Shown one piece after another: positions 27,159-35,954 of a stretch of 64,000 bases of DNA; position 1 is the first letter of the stretch, and every line of letters starts with the position of its first letter. The DNA comes from Chryseobacterium cheonjiense (lineage in GTDB: Bacteria > Bacteroidota > Bacteroidia > Flavobacteriales > Weeksellaceae), in the NCBI RefSeq assembly GCF_012927265.1, contig NZ_JABBGF010000001.1, positions 1,424,502 through 1,488,501 of the forward strand, written 5' to 3'. The notes under the pieces are model-generated. The model was not told where the DNA came from, searched no databases, and saw only the letters and a list, made by a program, of their open reading frames with translations. Position numbers and translations under genes: made by a program.

Positions 27159-27947
27159 ATGAATATCAATCTTACTTCTAAAAATGCACTGGTAGGTGCG
27201 TCCACTCAGGGTATCGGAGCAGGCATTGCGCTGGAACTGGCAAAATGCGGTGCCAATGTCACAGTAATGGCAAGAAATGAACAGAAACTGAAAGCTTTTA
27301 CAGAAAAGCTTCCGGTATTGCATGATGAACAGAAGCATCAGTATCTTGTAGCAGATTTTTCCGATTTCGAAGCTTTTAAAAACATCATTTCGGAGTATTT
27401 CAGCCTTAATACGGTGGATATCCTGGTCAACAATACCAACGGTCCGCAACCCGGTGCGGCTTTCGGTAAAAAGACGGAAGATTATCAGTCAGCTTTTGAT
27501 CTTCTTTTCAAAACCGTCTGTGAAACCACAAACCTGGCCCTGCCTAAAATGATTGAAAAGGGCGGCGGCCGTATCATTAACGTTTCATCTTTATCCGTAA
27601 AGGAGCCGATTCCTAATCTTGCCCTTTCCAATTCAATCCGGTCTGCGGTGATTGCCTGGTCGAAAACGCTTTCTATTGAAGTGGCAAAACATAATGTTAC
27701 CATCAACAATATCCTCACCGGCTATTTCAATACGGAACGGATTAAAAATCTTATCAGTCATGAAGCCGCAGAAACCGGCCGTTCTCCGGAAGAAATCCGA
27801 AAAGCAAGAGAGGATAAGATTCCCATGAAAAGACTTGGACAGCCTGAGGAATATGGGCAGCTCGTGGCATTTCTTGCTTCAGAATATGCATCTTATATTA
27901 CCGGAACAAGTATCCCGCTGGACGGAGGGTTAAACAATACTTACTGA
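27159..27947 (+). CDS. SDR-family protein with altered active site
   Basis: A 262-residue Rossmann protein. The cofactor motif GASTQGIGAGIALELAKCGA and the VNNTNGPQPG segment are clear. The catalytic Ser is in NVSSLSVKEP, but aligning 14 and 18 residues onward places Ser and Arg (SNSIRSAV) where the usual Tyr and Lys would be. Members with this replacement are known among FabG-like annotated proteins; whether they are oxidoreductases is uncertain. The end GTSIPLDGGLNNTY is normal for the family. It faces a sigma-54 activator gene across a short divergent region and is followed by a strong terminator. Confidence 0.85.
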   Translation: MNINLTSKNALVGASTQGIGAGIALELAKCGANVTVMARNEQKLKAFTEKLPVLHDEQKHQYLVADFSDFEAFKNIISEYFSLNTVDILVNNTNGPQPGAAFGKKTEDYQSAFDLLFKTVCETTNLALPKMIEKGGGRIINVSSLSVKEPIPNLALSNSIRSAVIAWSKTLSIEVAKHNVTINNILTGYFNTERIKNLISHEAAETGRSPEEIRKAREDKIPMKRLGQPEEYGQLVAFLASEYASYITGTSIPLDGGLNNTY

Positions 27948-28025
27948 AATAAATTTAACCGAAAAGATGGCGCTTATTTTATAAGTTTAGCGACAGTCTT
28001 TAGCTGGTGGAAACTTAATACATCC

Positions 28026-28063
28026 AAACCTCACAGGTTTTCAAAACCTGTGAGGTTTTTTTT
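28026..28063 (+). terminator. Rho-independent terminator
   Basis: AAACCTCACAGGTTTT and AAAACCTGTGAGGTTT form a near-complete 16-bp stem, followed by a run of eight T (28056-28063). It is 78 bases after the SDR stop. Confidence 0.85.
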
Positions 28064-28127
28064 GAATTGTAAAAGAAAAAGGTTTGTCATCCAACGACTT
28101 TTACTAAAGTCTCCCACAGATTACAGT

Positions 28128-28375
28128 AAACAAAATGCAGTTGACGAAAGTTTCAAACAAATTGCAGGAAACAAAATGCAGTTGACGAAAGTTTCAAACA
28201 AATTGCGGGAGACAAACTGCAATTGCAGGAAGTTACAAACAGGTTTGCGAGGAACAAAATGCAGTTGACGGAAGTTTCAAACAAATTGCGGAAGATAAAC
28301 TGCAATTGCAGGAAGTTACAAACAGGTTTGCAGAGAACAAAATGCAGTTGAAGGAGATCAAAAACAAGTATTTCA
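28128..28375. repeat. Degenerate tandem repeat, six units of 41/42 bp
   Basis: Units start near 28128, 28169, 28210, 28252, 28293 and 28335. Two unit types alternate: one with ACAAAATGCAGTTGACG, one with ACAAACTGCAATTGCAGG. Units 2-3 and 4-5 form an 83-bp higher-order repeat. Because 83 is not divisible by three, no single frame is repeated, so the overlapping open frames on both strands are unlikely to be genes. It lies in the 626-base gap 27948-28573. Confidence 0.8.
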
Positions 28376-28449
28376 GAATGCAATAATCTTCAAACGTCCC
28401 GGATATTAATCTGAAAAACCCAATTCTAGCCCGGATAGAAACGGCATCC

Positions 28450-28490
28450 TTTTTTCGGCGGCGGGAGCGAAGCTCCCGCCGCCGAAAAAA
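28450..28490. repeat. GC-rich perfect palindrome with GAA loop
   Basis: Two perfect 19-base arms run from six T through CGGCGGCGGGAGC, then the loop GAA, then GCTCCCGCCGCCG and six A. The centre GCGAAGC is the sequence of a known very stable DNA mini-hairpin. The GC content is far above the surrounding sequence. It lies between the tandem array and the transporter gene; A- and T-runs on both sides would allow termination on either strand. Confidence 0.7.
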
Positions 28491-28520
28491 GATAGAGTGG
28501 ATAGCCGGATTAAGCTCCTT

Positions 28521-28553
28521 AAAAAAACAAAACCTGCCATCACAGCAGGTTTT
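28521..28553 (-). terminator. Rho-independent terminator of the sugar transporter gene
   Basis: AAAACCTGC pairs with GCAGGTTTT around a seven-base loop. The plus-strand A-run at 28521-28527 gives the U-tract for minus-strand transcription. Confidence 0.8.
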
Positions 28554-28573
28554 AATATTATAAAAATTTTATC

Positions 28574-30004
28574 TTAATGTCCTGATTTCGCATCAGCATC
28601 CTGCTTTACATGACTCAAATATTTCGTGCAGTAAGCGCCGAAAATAAGAATCACAATATAACAGAATACAGGAATGATAAACGAATGCTGCACGCCGAAT
28701 ACATCCGCCAGATAACCCTGGAAAATAGGAACAATCGCTCCACCCAAAATAGCCATCACGACTAACGAAGAACCCTGGCTGGTATATTTCCCTAAACCTG
28801 AAATCGCCAGCGTATAAATATTCGAGAACATAATGGAATTGAAGATTCCGATTCCCAGAATGCTGTACATTGCCATTTCACCATGATTCAACATTGCTGA
28901 GATTAACAGAACGACATTCACTGCCGCAAAGATGGATAATGTTCTTGCCGGAGCTGCTTTCCCGATAAAGAACGCAATAAAATTAAGAGCAATAAATACC
29001 AGGAAGAAGCTGATCTGTGCAAAAGTAAGATCTACAATGCTAAAGATCACCAAAAACACAACTGCCGCCGCTCCCAGCATATACAACGCTTTTTTACCCT
29101 GGCTAATTGACTGGTTCAGGGAAATAGCTCCCAAGAAACGTCCGATCATGGCACCACCCCAATATAAAGAAAGATAGTTTTTGCTCACTACTTCAGATAA
29201 ATTCATCACCTGAGGCTGTTCCAGGAAGCTGATGATAAAGCTTCCCACGGCAACTTCTCCACCTACATAACAGAACATGGCAAGAACTCCGAATTTCAGA
29301 TGGTTATGCTGCAGAGCACCGAACCCTTTTACGATTTCTTCACCCTTTACCTGAAAATCAGGAAGCTTTACTCTTGAGATTAATAATGCTACTAACAGCA
29401 GAATACCTGCAAAGATAAGATAAGGAATTTTGGTTGCCGCAGCAGAAAAAGAACCGTCCGGGGCAGAGAATAATTCGAAAATCAAATGGCCGCCCAAAAC
29501 CGGTGCAATTGTTGTCCCGAACGCGTTGAAAGCCTGCGTCATATTCAGTCTGCTGGATGCAGATTCTTCCGGACCAAGCAATGATACATACGCATTGGCT
29601 GTAATTTGAAGAACGGTAAATCCGAGGCCTAAAATAAATAACGCACCTAAAAATAACCCGTAAGAAGCAAAGCTTGCCGCAGGGTAAAACAGCACGCAGC
29701 CTAATGCGGCAAGGAAGATCCCGAAGAGAATTCCTTTCTTGTAGCCTACTTTATCAATCGGGTCGCCCTGTGTGGTTGAAATTAAAAAGTAAATCAGGGA
29801 ACCGATAAAATAAGCCCCGAAGAAACAGAACTGTACCAGCATCGATTCGAAGAACGATAAATTAAACAGTTGTTTCAGATAAGGGATCAGGATATCGTTC
29901 ATACAAGTGATGAACCCCCACATGAAAAACAACAGAGTGATGGTAATAAGAGGAACGGTATAATTCCTGCTTTTGGCCTTTACATCATTGATCATAACAT
30001 TCAT
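28574..30004 (-). CDS. Sugar:proton symporter, MFS, FucP/GluP type
   Basis: A 476-residue protein with about 12 membrane helices. The beginning LLFFMWGFITCMNDILIPYL and the following LIYFLISTTQGDPIDKVGYKK are typical of the FucP (L-fucose) and GluP (glucose/galactose) transporters. The second start ATG three codons downstream is equally possible. It diverges from the NUDIX-HTH regulator at 30187, which is likely its regulator. The substrate cannot be fixed from the sequence; fucose, glucose or galactose fit the family. Confidence 0.9.
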   Translation of the reverse strand: MNVMINDVKAKSRNYTVPLITITLLFFMWGFITCMNDILIPYLKQLFNLSFFESMLVQFCFFGAYFIGSLIYFLISTTQGDPIDKVGYKKGILFGIFLAALGCVLFYPAASFASYGLFLGALFILGLGFTVLQITANAYVSLLGPEESASSRLNMTQAFNAFGTTIAPVLGGHLIFELFSAPDGSFSAAATKIPYLIFAGILLLVALLISRVKLPDFQVKGEEIVKGFGALQHNHLKFGVLAMFCYVGGEVAVGSFIISFLEQPQVMNLSEVVSKNYLSLYWGGAMIGRFLGAISLNQSISQGKKALYMLGAAAVVFLVIFSIVDLTFAQISFFLVFIALNFIAFFIGKAAPARTLSIFAAVNVVLLISAMLNHGEMAMYSILGIGIFNSIMFSNIYTLAISGLGKYTSQGSSLVVMAILGGAIVPIFQGYLADVFGVQHSFIIPVFCYIVILIFGAYCTKYLSHVKQDADAKSGH

Positions 30005-30154
30005 TTATTTAAAAAAGTGGTTAAAGATACCTATTTTAGTGCTAAAATCTTAATTTGAGACATTAAACTTATCATGAAAATTTCTTTTATTTAAATTTCG
30101 TGGTCAAGGCTGAAGTTAATGTCACAGATTCTCAGTGCTGTCAGAATTTTTATT

Positions 30155-30162
30155 TAGATTTG
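30155..30162 (+). promoter_or_regulatory. Bacteroidota-type -7 box
   Basis: TAGATTTG matches TAnnTTTG, 25 bases before the ATG at 30187. It would place the transcript start near 30169 and supports choosing that ATG. Confidence 0.45.
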
Positions 30163-30186
30163 TTATATAAAATTTCCCTATTCTCA

Positions 30187-30936
30187 ATGGATTCCAGACA
30201 ACATATTTTAAATAAGTCGGAAGAGCTGAAAGAAGATTTCTTGCCGCATCTTTCTGCCGATCCCGTAATTTTCGGATTTGACCGGAATGAACTCAAGGTT
30301 CTTCTTCTTAAAATGAATTACCGTCAACAGTGGCTCTTGCCCGGCGGCTATGTAGGTAAAGATGAAGACCTGGATGAAGCGGTGATCCGGATTTTAAAGG
30401 AAAGGGCAGGGATTACGAATATCTATCTTGAAGAATTCGGTGTCTTTGGCAAAAAGAACAGGAGTGAATTTTATTTTGAAGATTTTGATCATACACTGTT
30501 CCATAAGCAGCGGTTTGTTACAATAGGATATTATGCACTTTGCAATCCGTCGCGATTTAAACTGATCGCAGATGCATACAGCGAAACCTGTGAATGGATC
30601 TGTCTGAGCAGGCTACCGGAGATTGAACTGGCAATGGACCACAGGGAAATTATAGAAAAAGCCCTTCTCACGCTGAGAGAAAAGATTTCGCATAAACCGA
30701 TTGGGTACAATCTCCTCCCCGAGAAATTTACGCTTCCTGAATTACAGAAATTATATGAAGTGATTCTCGGAAAAGAACTCAACCGGGGAAATTTTTACCG
30801 AAAAATCATGAATCTTGGAATTCTGAAGAAGCTTGACGAACAAAGAAAGGGTGGTGCCCATAAAGCGCCAGATCTCTATTCATTCAATAAACGAAAATAT
30901 ACGAAAGCTTTGGAAGGCGGACTTAATACTTGGTAA
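30187..30936 (+). CDS. NUDIX-domain transcriptional regulator (NrtR/AraR type)
   Basis: A 249-residue protein from the ATG at 30187; an upstream in-frame start would put the N-terminus in front of the -7 box. The N-terminal domain has a NUDIX fold, LLPGGYVGKDEDLDEAVIRILKERAGI, but the Nudix box is degenerate (ILKERAGI in place of REVxEExG), so it probably binds rather than hydrolyses a ligand. The C-terminal part from about residue 175 contains a winged helix (KLYEVILGKELNRGNFYRKIM). In Bacteroidota such proteins control sugar genes, for example arabinose. It lies divergent to the sugar transporter, its likely target. Confidence 0.88.
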   Translation: MDSRQHILNKSEELKEDFLPHLSADPVIFGFDRNELKVLLLKMNYRQQWLLPGGYVGKDEDLDEAVIRILKERAGITNIYLEEFGVFGKKNRSEFYFEDFDHTLFHKQRFVTIGYYALCNPSRFKLIADAYSETCEWICLSRLPEIELAMDHREIIEKALLTLREKISHKPIGYNLLPEKFTLPELQKLYEVILGKELNRGNFYRKIMNLGILKKLDEQRKGGAHKAPDLYSFNKRKYTKALEGGLNTW

Positions 30937-30941
30937 TTACA

Positions 30942-31406
30942 ATGAAAACAAGTGCAGGAATTTTATTGTTTAAAAAAACGGAAAGCCACATTTATTATTT
31001 TCTCGTTCATCCGGGCGGGCCGTTCTGGAGAAATAAAGATTTGGGAGCCTGGTCGATTCCGAAAGGGGAAGTTTTGGAAGGTGAAAGTCTGCTGGAGCGG
31101 GCGAAAATCGAATTTTTTGAGGAGACCGGGAAATCAGTAGACGGCGATTTTATTGAACTGGAACCGATTACTCAGAAAGCCGGTAAAAAAGTTTTTGCCT
31201 GGGCGTTAGAAAAAGATCTTGAAACAACCGGTTTACAAAGCAATATCATTACCATCAACTGGCCGCCGAAGTCAGGGAAAACCATGGAGATCCCGGAAGT
31301 CGACCGATGGGAATGGTTTCCTTCTGAAGAAGCAAAACAAAAAATAAATCCCGCACAGGCAGGATTTATAATTCAGCTTGAAAAACTGATTTCTTCAGAA
31401 GATTAA
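30942..31406 (+). CDS. NUDIX hydrolase
   Basis: A 154-residue protein from the ATG at 30942. A TTG at 30930 overlaps the upstream gene and is less likely. The Nudix box GEVLEGESLLERAKIEFFEETG is nearly canonical, here keeping the residues that hold the metal, unlike the preceding regulator. The start SAGILLFKK and WSIPKGE fit enzymes acting on nucleoside-diphosphate derivatives such as diadenosine polyphosphates. It begins five bases after the regulator gene, so the two share a transcript. The substrate is unknown. Confidence 0.87.
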   Translation: MKTSAGILLFKKTESHIYYFLVHPGGPFWRNKDLGAWSIPKGEVLEGESLLERAKIEFFEETGKSVDGDFIELEPITQKAGKKVFAWALEKDLETTGLQSNIITINWPPKSGKTMEIPEVDRWEWFPSEEAKQKINPAQAGFIIQLEKLISSED

Positions 31407-31411
31407 TAAAA

Positions 31412-31645
31412 TTAATTGCTTTCTGTATCTTTTTTAAAGCTTACCACTTCATATTCTCCGTCGGAGCAGTATTCTTGACAGCTTTCATCATTGAAAGATT
31501 CCGGCGATTTCAGAAAATCTTCGATAAATTTTGCACTTTCATCCGTGTTTGCAGGAGTTATTACCACATGGAAAAGATTCAGTACCGTATCGTCGGCGTT
31601 TTCCAGGGACTCTTTTTTATGCTGCTTTGCTTCTTTAAAGTTCAT
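31412..31645 (-). CDS. Small acidic protein of unknown function, 77 aa
   Basis: A 77-residue acidic, cytoplasmic protein (MNFKEAKQHKKESLENADD... to EYEVVSFKKDTESN) with a single Cys pair, DESCQEYCSDGEY. It has no recognised domain. It is convergent with the NUDIX gene, six bases apart. A plus-strand frame covering part of it is Phe-rich and looks like an antisense shadow. A coherent, soluble composition favours this strand. Confidence 0.6.
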   Translation of the reverse strand: MNFKEAKQHKKESLENADDTVLNLFHVVITPANTDESAKFIEDFLKSPESFNDESCQEYCSDGEYEVVSFKKDTESN

Positions 31646-31801
31646 ATTGATTTTTTTTGTTTTTGGCTAATGAATAAATTATGCCATCAGTAGATATTTT
31701 GTTTAATAAGTAAACATTTTTAGGTTTATGATAGAATAAATTCAATGGCAATGGCTTGATTTTAGATAAGTGTAATTTATTAACCTCAAAATTGAAGGCT
31801 G

Positions 31802-34693
31802 ATGGAAAGGTTTAAAAAAATAGTTTTAAATATTCTGAAGTGGATGGGTATTTCGATAGCATCCATTCTTTTTTTAATGTTTATCATACCGATTTTATTT
31901 CCGGGAACCATCTCGAAACAGGTGAAAATATTTGCCAACCAGCGTCTTGCCGGAAAACTTGATTACCGGAAAACACACCTTACTTTTTTCAGACATTTCC
32001 CGTCGCTTACCGTTTCGGTAGACGATTTTTTATTGAAAGGATCAAAACCTTTTCAGGAAGATACATTGCTGGCCGCAAGGGAAGTATCAGTGGGAATTAA
32101 TCTTAAAAACCTGATATTCGACCGGGAGGTAAAAATTGACGAAATCTATGTGACGGACGCTTACGGAAATGTTTTTGTCAACAGTAAAGGAGAAGCCAAT
32201 TATAATGTGTACGTATCAAAACCTTCTCAGAAACCTAAAGATACAGCAGCATCCGGAACATCGATAAAGCTTGATCTTATAAAGCTGAAAAACTGGAATA
32301 TTACGTACAGAGACCATTCTGCAAGAGTTTTAGTGGATGCCAAAGGACTTAATTATACAGGAAGAGGAGGGCTCAGCGAAGATATTTTTGATCTTGAAAC
32401 CGATCTTGATATAGATAAGCTGGATTTCAGCCTGAACAGAACTTATTACGCAAAACAAAAAACATTGCACGCAGATCTTATTACAAGGATCAATACCAAT
32501 GCGTTAACATTTGTACTGAGAAAAAACGAGTTAAGAATTAATGATCTTCCGTTAAAATTTACCGGTTTTTTAAGCATTCTGAAAGACGGGTATAATCTCG
32601 ACGTAAACGCAGCCTCAGAAAATACTACCATTCGTGATATGATCTCCGTCCTTCCTCCACAATACCTGGACTGGGCAAAAGACACTAAAATTGAAGGTAA
32701 AAGCGATCTTTTTTTCAATCTGAAAGGCCGGTTTAGTGAACAGAAAAACCTGAAGCCAAGACTTAAAGCAAGATTAATGGTAAGAGACGGCTTTGTCTCC
32801 AACGGAAAGGCACCGGTCCCGATGAATAATCTTAATATGGATCTTAATGTTGATCTTCCTTCGCTCGATACCAATCAGTTGGCGATTGATCTTAAAAACC
32901 TGGGATTTGATCTCGGACCAAAAAACAGTTTTAGGGCAGTTGTGAAAACAAAAGGATTGAATGAAATGCAGGTAAATGCCAATGTTAAAGGTGCTGTGGA
33001 TCTTCAGATCCTTGATCAGGCGCTAGGGTTGAAAGACATCGATGTTCGAGGTTTAATGGATACCAATATTAAAGCCAATGGAATTTTTAGCCTTGATAAG
33101 AAATTGTTTCCGAAAACCAACGGTTATCTCAACCTTAAAAATGGCTGGCTTAAAACCAAATATTATCCGAATCCCATTCAGAATATCAATATTGTAGCCA
33201 ATATTATCAATACAGACGGCACTTTCAAAAGTCTGGGTGTAAAACTGAATCCTTTCAAGTTTGATTTCGAGGACAATCCTGTTTTTGTAAATGCAGATCT
33301 TCAGAATTTTGAAGATGTACTGTATAAAGTCCGCGCAAAAGGCACCTTAAATGTCGGACGAATATACCGTGTTTTTGCCAAAAAAGGATTTGATGTGAGT
33401 GGATTTATCATGGCCGACCTTTCGCTGAACGGAAGGCAAAGCTATGCCACAACCGGACAATACAGTAAGCTTGACAATAAAGGTAATTTAATTTTAAAAA
33501 ATATAAAAGCAACTACAGAATTTTTACCGAAATCATTTTTTATCAAAGAAGGAAATTTCCGGTTTGAAAATGAGAAGATGTGGTTCAGCAAATTTCTTGC
33601 AACGTATGGAAAGTCAGATTTTGCACTGAATGGTTATCTTCTCAATACAATCAATTATTTTATCGAAAGAAAAGGAACATTGCATGGACAGTTTAATTTA
33701 AATTCCAATTATGTGCTTATTGATGAATTTATGGCTTTAAAAAACGGCGATAATTCAAAAAAATCAATTGAAGTGGAATATGCGAAGGTAGAAAATCCTA
33801 AAAGCAGCGGGGTGGTCATTATCCCTAAAAACCTTGATGTCTCCCTGCGGACCAATATCCGGAAAGTGGAATTTAAAGGATTAGAATTAAACCACCTGAA
33901 AGGACAGGCTTCTGTGGAGAAAGGGCAGGTGTATCTCAAAAATACATCATTCGATATCATAGGAAGTAAAATGAATATTGATGCCCGTTATCAGGACGAA
34001 TCTCCGCTTACCGCCAACTATGATGTTGCGCTAAAAGTGCTGGATTTTGATGTACAGCGAGCTTACAAAGAAATAGATATGGTGCGTGAGATGGCAACGG
34101 CAGCAAAAAATGTAAAAGGAATTGTTTCTATTGATTATAAGCTGAAAGGTGATTTTGACCGGAATATGAAACCGATTTATCCTTCTCTTGAAGGCGGTGG
34201 TATCGTCAACCTTCGGGATGTGGAAGTGAAAAACTTAAAAATGCTTTCCGCGGTTGGTGATAATATCGGCGCCAAGGCATTCAATAATCCTGATATGAAA
34301 GGGGTAAATATTGAAACCCATATTAAAAATAACCTGATCCATGTTGATAAGTTTACGTTCCGGGTTTCTATTTTAAGACCAAGCATCAGCGGAACGACCA
34401 GCTTCAACGGACTGCTTGATCTCAGGGTGAGGATAGGTATTCTTCCCGGCGGGCTGATTGGTTTCCCGATTGTTGTTACCGGAACTCATGAAAAACCGAA
34501 AATTAAAATTTTCAGTAAAAAAGGACAGGGAATTCTGGATGCGGCATACAACAGGAAGCTCAATAAGGTGATTCGCCAGGAGAGAAGGGCTGAGAAAAAG
34601 TCGAAAAGACAGCAGCGTAAGGAAAAAGAAGCTCAGGAAGAAAAAGCCAAAAATGCTGAAAAGCAAGTCACCAAAGATTTAAAAGAAAAATAA
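31802..34693 (+). CDS. AsmA-family membrane-anchored protein
   Basis: A 963-residue protein with one N-terminal membrane helix (MGISIASILFLMFIIPILF). The rest is a long beta-rich body: GKLDYRKTHLTFFRHFPSLTVSVDDFLLKG, then repeated strand patterns, ending in the AsmA-like LDLRVRIGILPGGLIGFPIVVTGTHEKPKIKI near residue 880. The C-terminus is a Lys/Glu-rich helix. AsmA-like proteins are large inner-membrane-anchored bridges linked to outer-membrane lipid homeostasis. Its stop is directly followed by the start of the AlkB gene. Confidence 0.88.
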   Translation: MERFKKIVLNILKWMGISIASILFLMFIIPILFPGTISKQVKIFANQRLAGKLDYRKTHLTFFRHFPSLTVSVDDFLLKGSKPFQEDTLLAAREVSVGINLKNLIFDREVKIDEIYVTDAYGNVFVNSKGEANYNVYVSKPSQKPKDTAASGTSIKLDLIKLKNWNITYRDHSARVLVDAKGLNYTGRGGLSEDIFDLETDLDIDKLDFSLNRTYYAKQKTLHADLITRINTNALTFVLRKNELRINDLPLKFTGFLSILKDGYNLDVNAASENTTIRDMISVLPPQYLDWAKDTKIEGKSDLFFNLKGRFSEQKNLKPRLKARLMVRDGFVSNGKAPVPMNNLNMDLNVDLPSLDTNQLAIDLKNLGFDLGPKNSFRAVVKTKGLNEMQVNANVKGAVDLQILDQALGLKDIDVRGLMDTNIKANGIFSLDKKLFPKTNGYLNLKNGWLKTKYYPNPIQNINIVANIINTDGTFKSLGVKLNPFKFDFEDNPVFVNADLQNFEDVLYKVRAKGTLNVGRIYRVFAKKGFDVSGFIMADLSLNGRQSYATTGQYSKLDNKGNLILKNIKATTEFLPKSFFIKEGNFRFENEKMWFSKFLATYGKSDFALNGYLLNTINYFIERKGTLHGQFNLNSNYVLIDEFMALKNGDNSKKSIEVEYAKVENPKSSGVVIIPKNLDVSLRTNIRKVEFKGLELNHLKGQASVEKGQVYLKNTSFDIIGSKMNIDARYQDESPLTANYDVALKVLDFDVQRAYKEIDMVREMATAAKNVKGIVSIDYKLKGDFDRNMKPIYPSLEGGGIVNLRDVEVKNLKMLSAVGDNIGAKAFNNPDMKGVNIETHIKNNLIHVDKFTFRVSILRPSISGTTSFNGLLDLRVRIGILPGGLIGFPIVVTGTHEKPKIKIFSKKGQGILDAAYNRKLNKVIRQERRAEKKSKRQQRKEKEAQEEKAKNAEKQVTKDLKEK

Positions 34694-35305
34694 ATGAGCC
34701 AGCTGAGCCTGTTTGAGTCAGATGAATACTACCATTTTCCCGAAGAACTTCTGGAATACACCAAAGATTTCTTATCTGAAAAGGAAGCTTCAGAACTCTT
34801 TGATAAACTGCTGAATGATACGCCATGGAAGCAGAATACACAGAAAATGTATGATAAAGTGGTTGTTACACCAAGACTGACCGCATGGTACGGCGACAGT
34901 AATAAAATGTATCATTTGGGAAACAATGACTTCCGGGTAAACGAGTGGTCTGCGGAACTCATTAATCTGAAAGAAAAAATTGAGACATTATCAGGATATA
35001 CATTTAATTCGGTACTTCTTAATCTGTACCGGGACGGAAATGATTCTGTAGCGTGGCATCGGGATAAGGAAAGCGAATTGGGCAACAGGCCTGTTATAGC
35101 CTCATTAAGTTTGGGCCAGGTAAGAAATTTCGATTTCAGAAAGGTTGATGATCATCAGAAAAAGTACAGTCTCGCCTTAGAAAACGGTTCGCTATTGATC
35201 ATGAAAGGTAATCTGCAGGTAAACTGGGAGCATCGTATTGCTAAATCTACAAGGAAAATGAACCCGAGAATCAATCTTACGTTCAGACTGATCCGTGAAA
35301 TATAA
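34694..35305 (+). CDS. AlkB-like 2-oxoglutarate/Fe(II) dioxygenase
   Basis: A 203-residue protein of the AlkB family that repairs alkylated DNA or RNA bases by oxidative demethylation. Visible are the HxD pair in SVAWHRDKESELG near residue 119, the distal His in WEHRIAK near residue 180, and the 2-oxoglutarate Arg in RINLTFR near residue 195. The nucleotide-recognition part PRLTAWYGD sits near residue 58. The start ATG follows the AsmA stop without a gap, so the genes are probably co-transcribed although functionally unrelated. Confidence 0.92.
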   Translation: MSQLSLFESDEYYHFPEELLEYTKDFLSEKEASELFDKLLNDTPWKQNTQKMYDKVVVTPRLTAWYGDSNKMYHLGNNDFRVNEWSAELINLKEKIETLSGYTFNSVLLNLYRDGNDSVAWHRDKESELGNRPVIASLSLGQVRNFDFRKVDDHQKKYSLALENGSLLIMKGNLQVNWEHRIAKSTRKMNPRINLTFRLIREI

Positions 35306-35381
35306 CAAGAAGTATGCTTTTGGTGAAAATATTTTCGTGGTTATTGTAATTAAATAAAAAAATACATCGACTTAACATAAT

Positions 35382-35398
35382 TTGGCAAAGAAATTGTG
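35382..35398 (+). promoter_or_regulatory. Possible sigma-54 promoter
   Basis: TTGGCAAAGAAATTGTG matches the -24 element TTGGCA and, at correct spacing, the TTG of the -12 element (consensus TTGCW). It lies 32 bases before the ATG at 35430. A second full -24 element, TTGGCAC, lies at 35916-35922 before the next small gene but has a poor -12 part. Confidence 0.35.
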
Positions 35399-35429
35399 TA
35401 TTGATAACCAAAGTATTAAAACATCAGCT

Positions 35430-35648
35430 ATGAATATTTCTTATTATGATTTTAAAAATATGCCTAATCAGGATCAATTCAGCTTAGTGATGAATGAAGG
35501 ACGTGTTATGAACGAAAGAACTATTAATACGCTGAAATATGTCCTTTATGAAGTTTCACATTTTACTGTTGAAATGATCTACAATACCCAGAAGAATAAA
35601 ATTGAAGGGATAAATGTATTTCAAAACAAAGGAGCCTATGTAATGTAA
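35430..35648 (+). CDS. Small protein of unknown function, 72 aa
   Basis: A 72-residue cytoplasmic protein from the ATG at 35430; an upstream TTG at 35382 would start inside the putative promoter. It has balanced composition (MNISYYDFKNMPNQDQFSLV near the start, NKIEGINVFQNKGAYVM at the end) and no known motif. It is followed 30 bases later by a good terminator, so it is a self-contained unit. Chance ORFs rarely have a promoter and a terminator at both ends, which supports it being real. Confidence 0.65.
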   Translation: MNISYYDFKNMPNQDQFSLVMNEGRVMNERTINTLKYVLYEVSHFTVEMIYNTQKNKIEGINVFQNKGAYVM

Positions 35649-35677
35649 GTAACATTATTTGTATGAAAATAAACAGG

Positions 35678-35703
35678 AACAGCTTAGAAATAAGCTGTTT
35701 TTT
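35678..35703 (+). terminator. Rho-independent terminator
   Basis: AACAGCTTA pairs perfectly with TAAGCTGTT around a GAAA loop and is followed by six T. Confidence 0.85.
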
Positions 35704-35760
35704 CTTTTGGGTACGCTAAAAATTATCATATTTTCATCACTAAATGTATTAAAATAAAAA

Positions 35761-35893
35761 ATCCTCAGAAAACTGAGGATAAAAACTAATAACCATGAAA
35801 ACTCAAATTAAACATGAGTACTTATCTATATTAAAATATTATGCCACTTGCATTCATGGGAGTATTTTTTTAATATTTTTTAAGAAAATTTAA
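35761..35893 (+). other. Hairpin followed by a possible 32-codon ORF
   Basis: In the 306-base gap 35649-35954, ATCCTCAG-AAAA-CTGAGGAT forms a hairpin at 35761-35780. An ATG at 35795 opens a 32-residue frame ending at 35893 (starts MKTQIKHEYLSILKYYATC, ends in Phe- and Ile-rich residues). No promoter box is evident and the composition is AT-driven, so it may be chance. Apart from the terminator at 35678 and the TTGGCAC at 35916 I see nothing else here. Confidence 0.25.
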
Positions 35894-35954
35894 GAAAAAA
35901 TATAAGTGTGCATTATTGGCACAGTTTATTCTTTACTTATAAAAAATAAAAGTT

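Noticed and set aside
28128..28375. CRISPR array
   Set aside because: Units are contiguous and related throughout; there are no unique spacers and no cas genes nearby.
28050..28383. Open frames on both strands across the tandem array
   Set aside because: They arise from the repeat itself; the 83-bp period changes frame, there is no plausible start context, and the products are biased (Leu/Phe/Cys-rich or Lys/Asn-rich).
31475..31693. Plus-strand frame over the 77-residue gene
   Set aside because: Phe- and Ile-rich, no start signal, antisense to a more convincing soluble protein.
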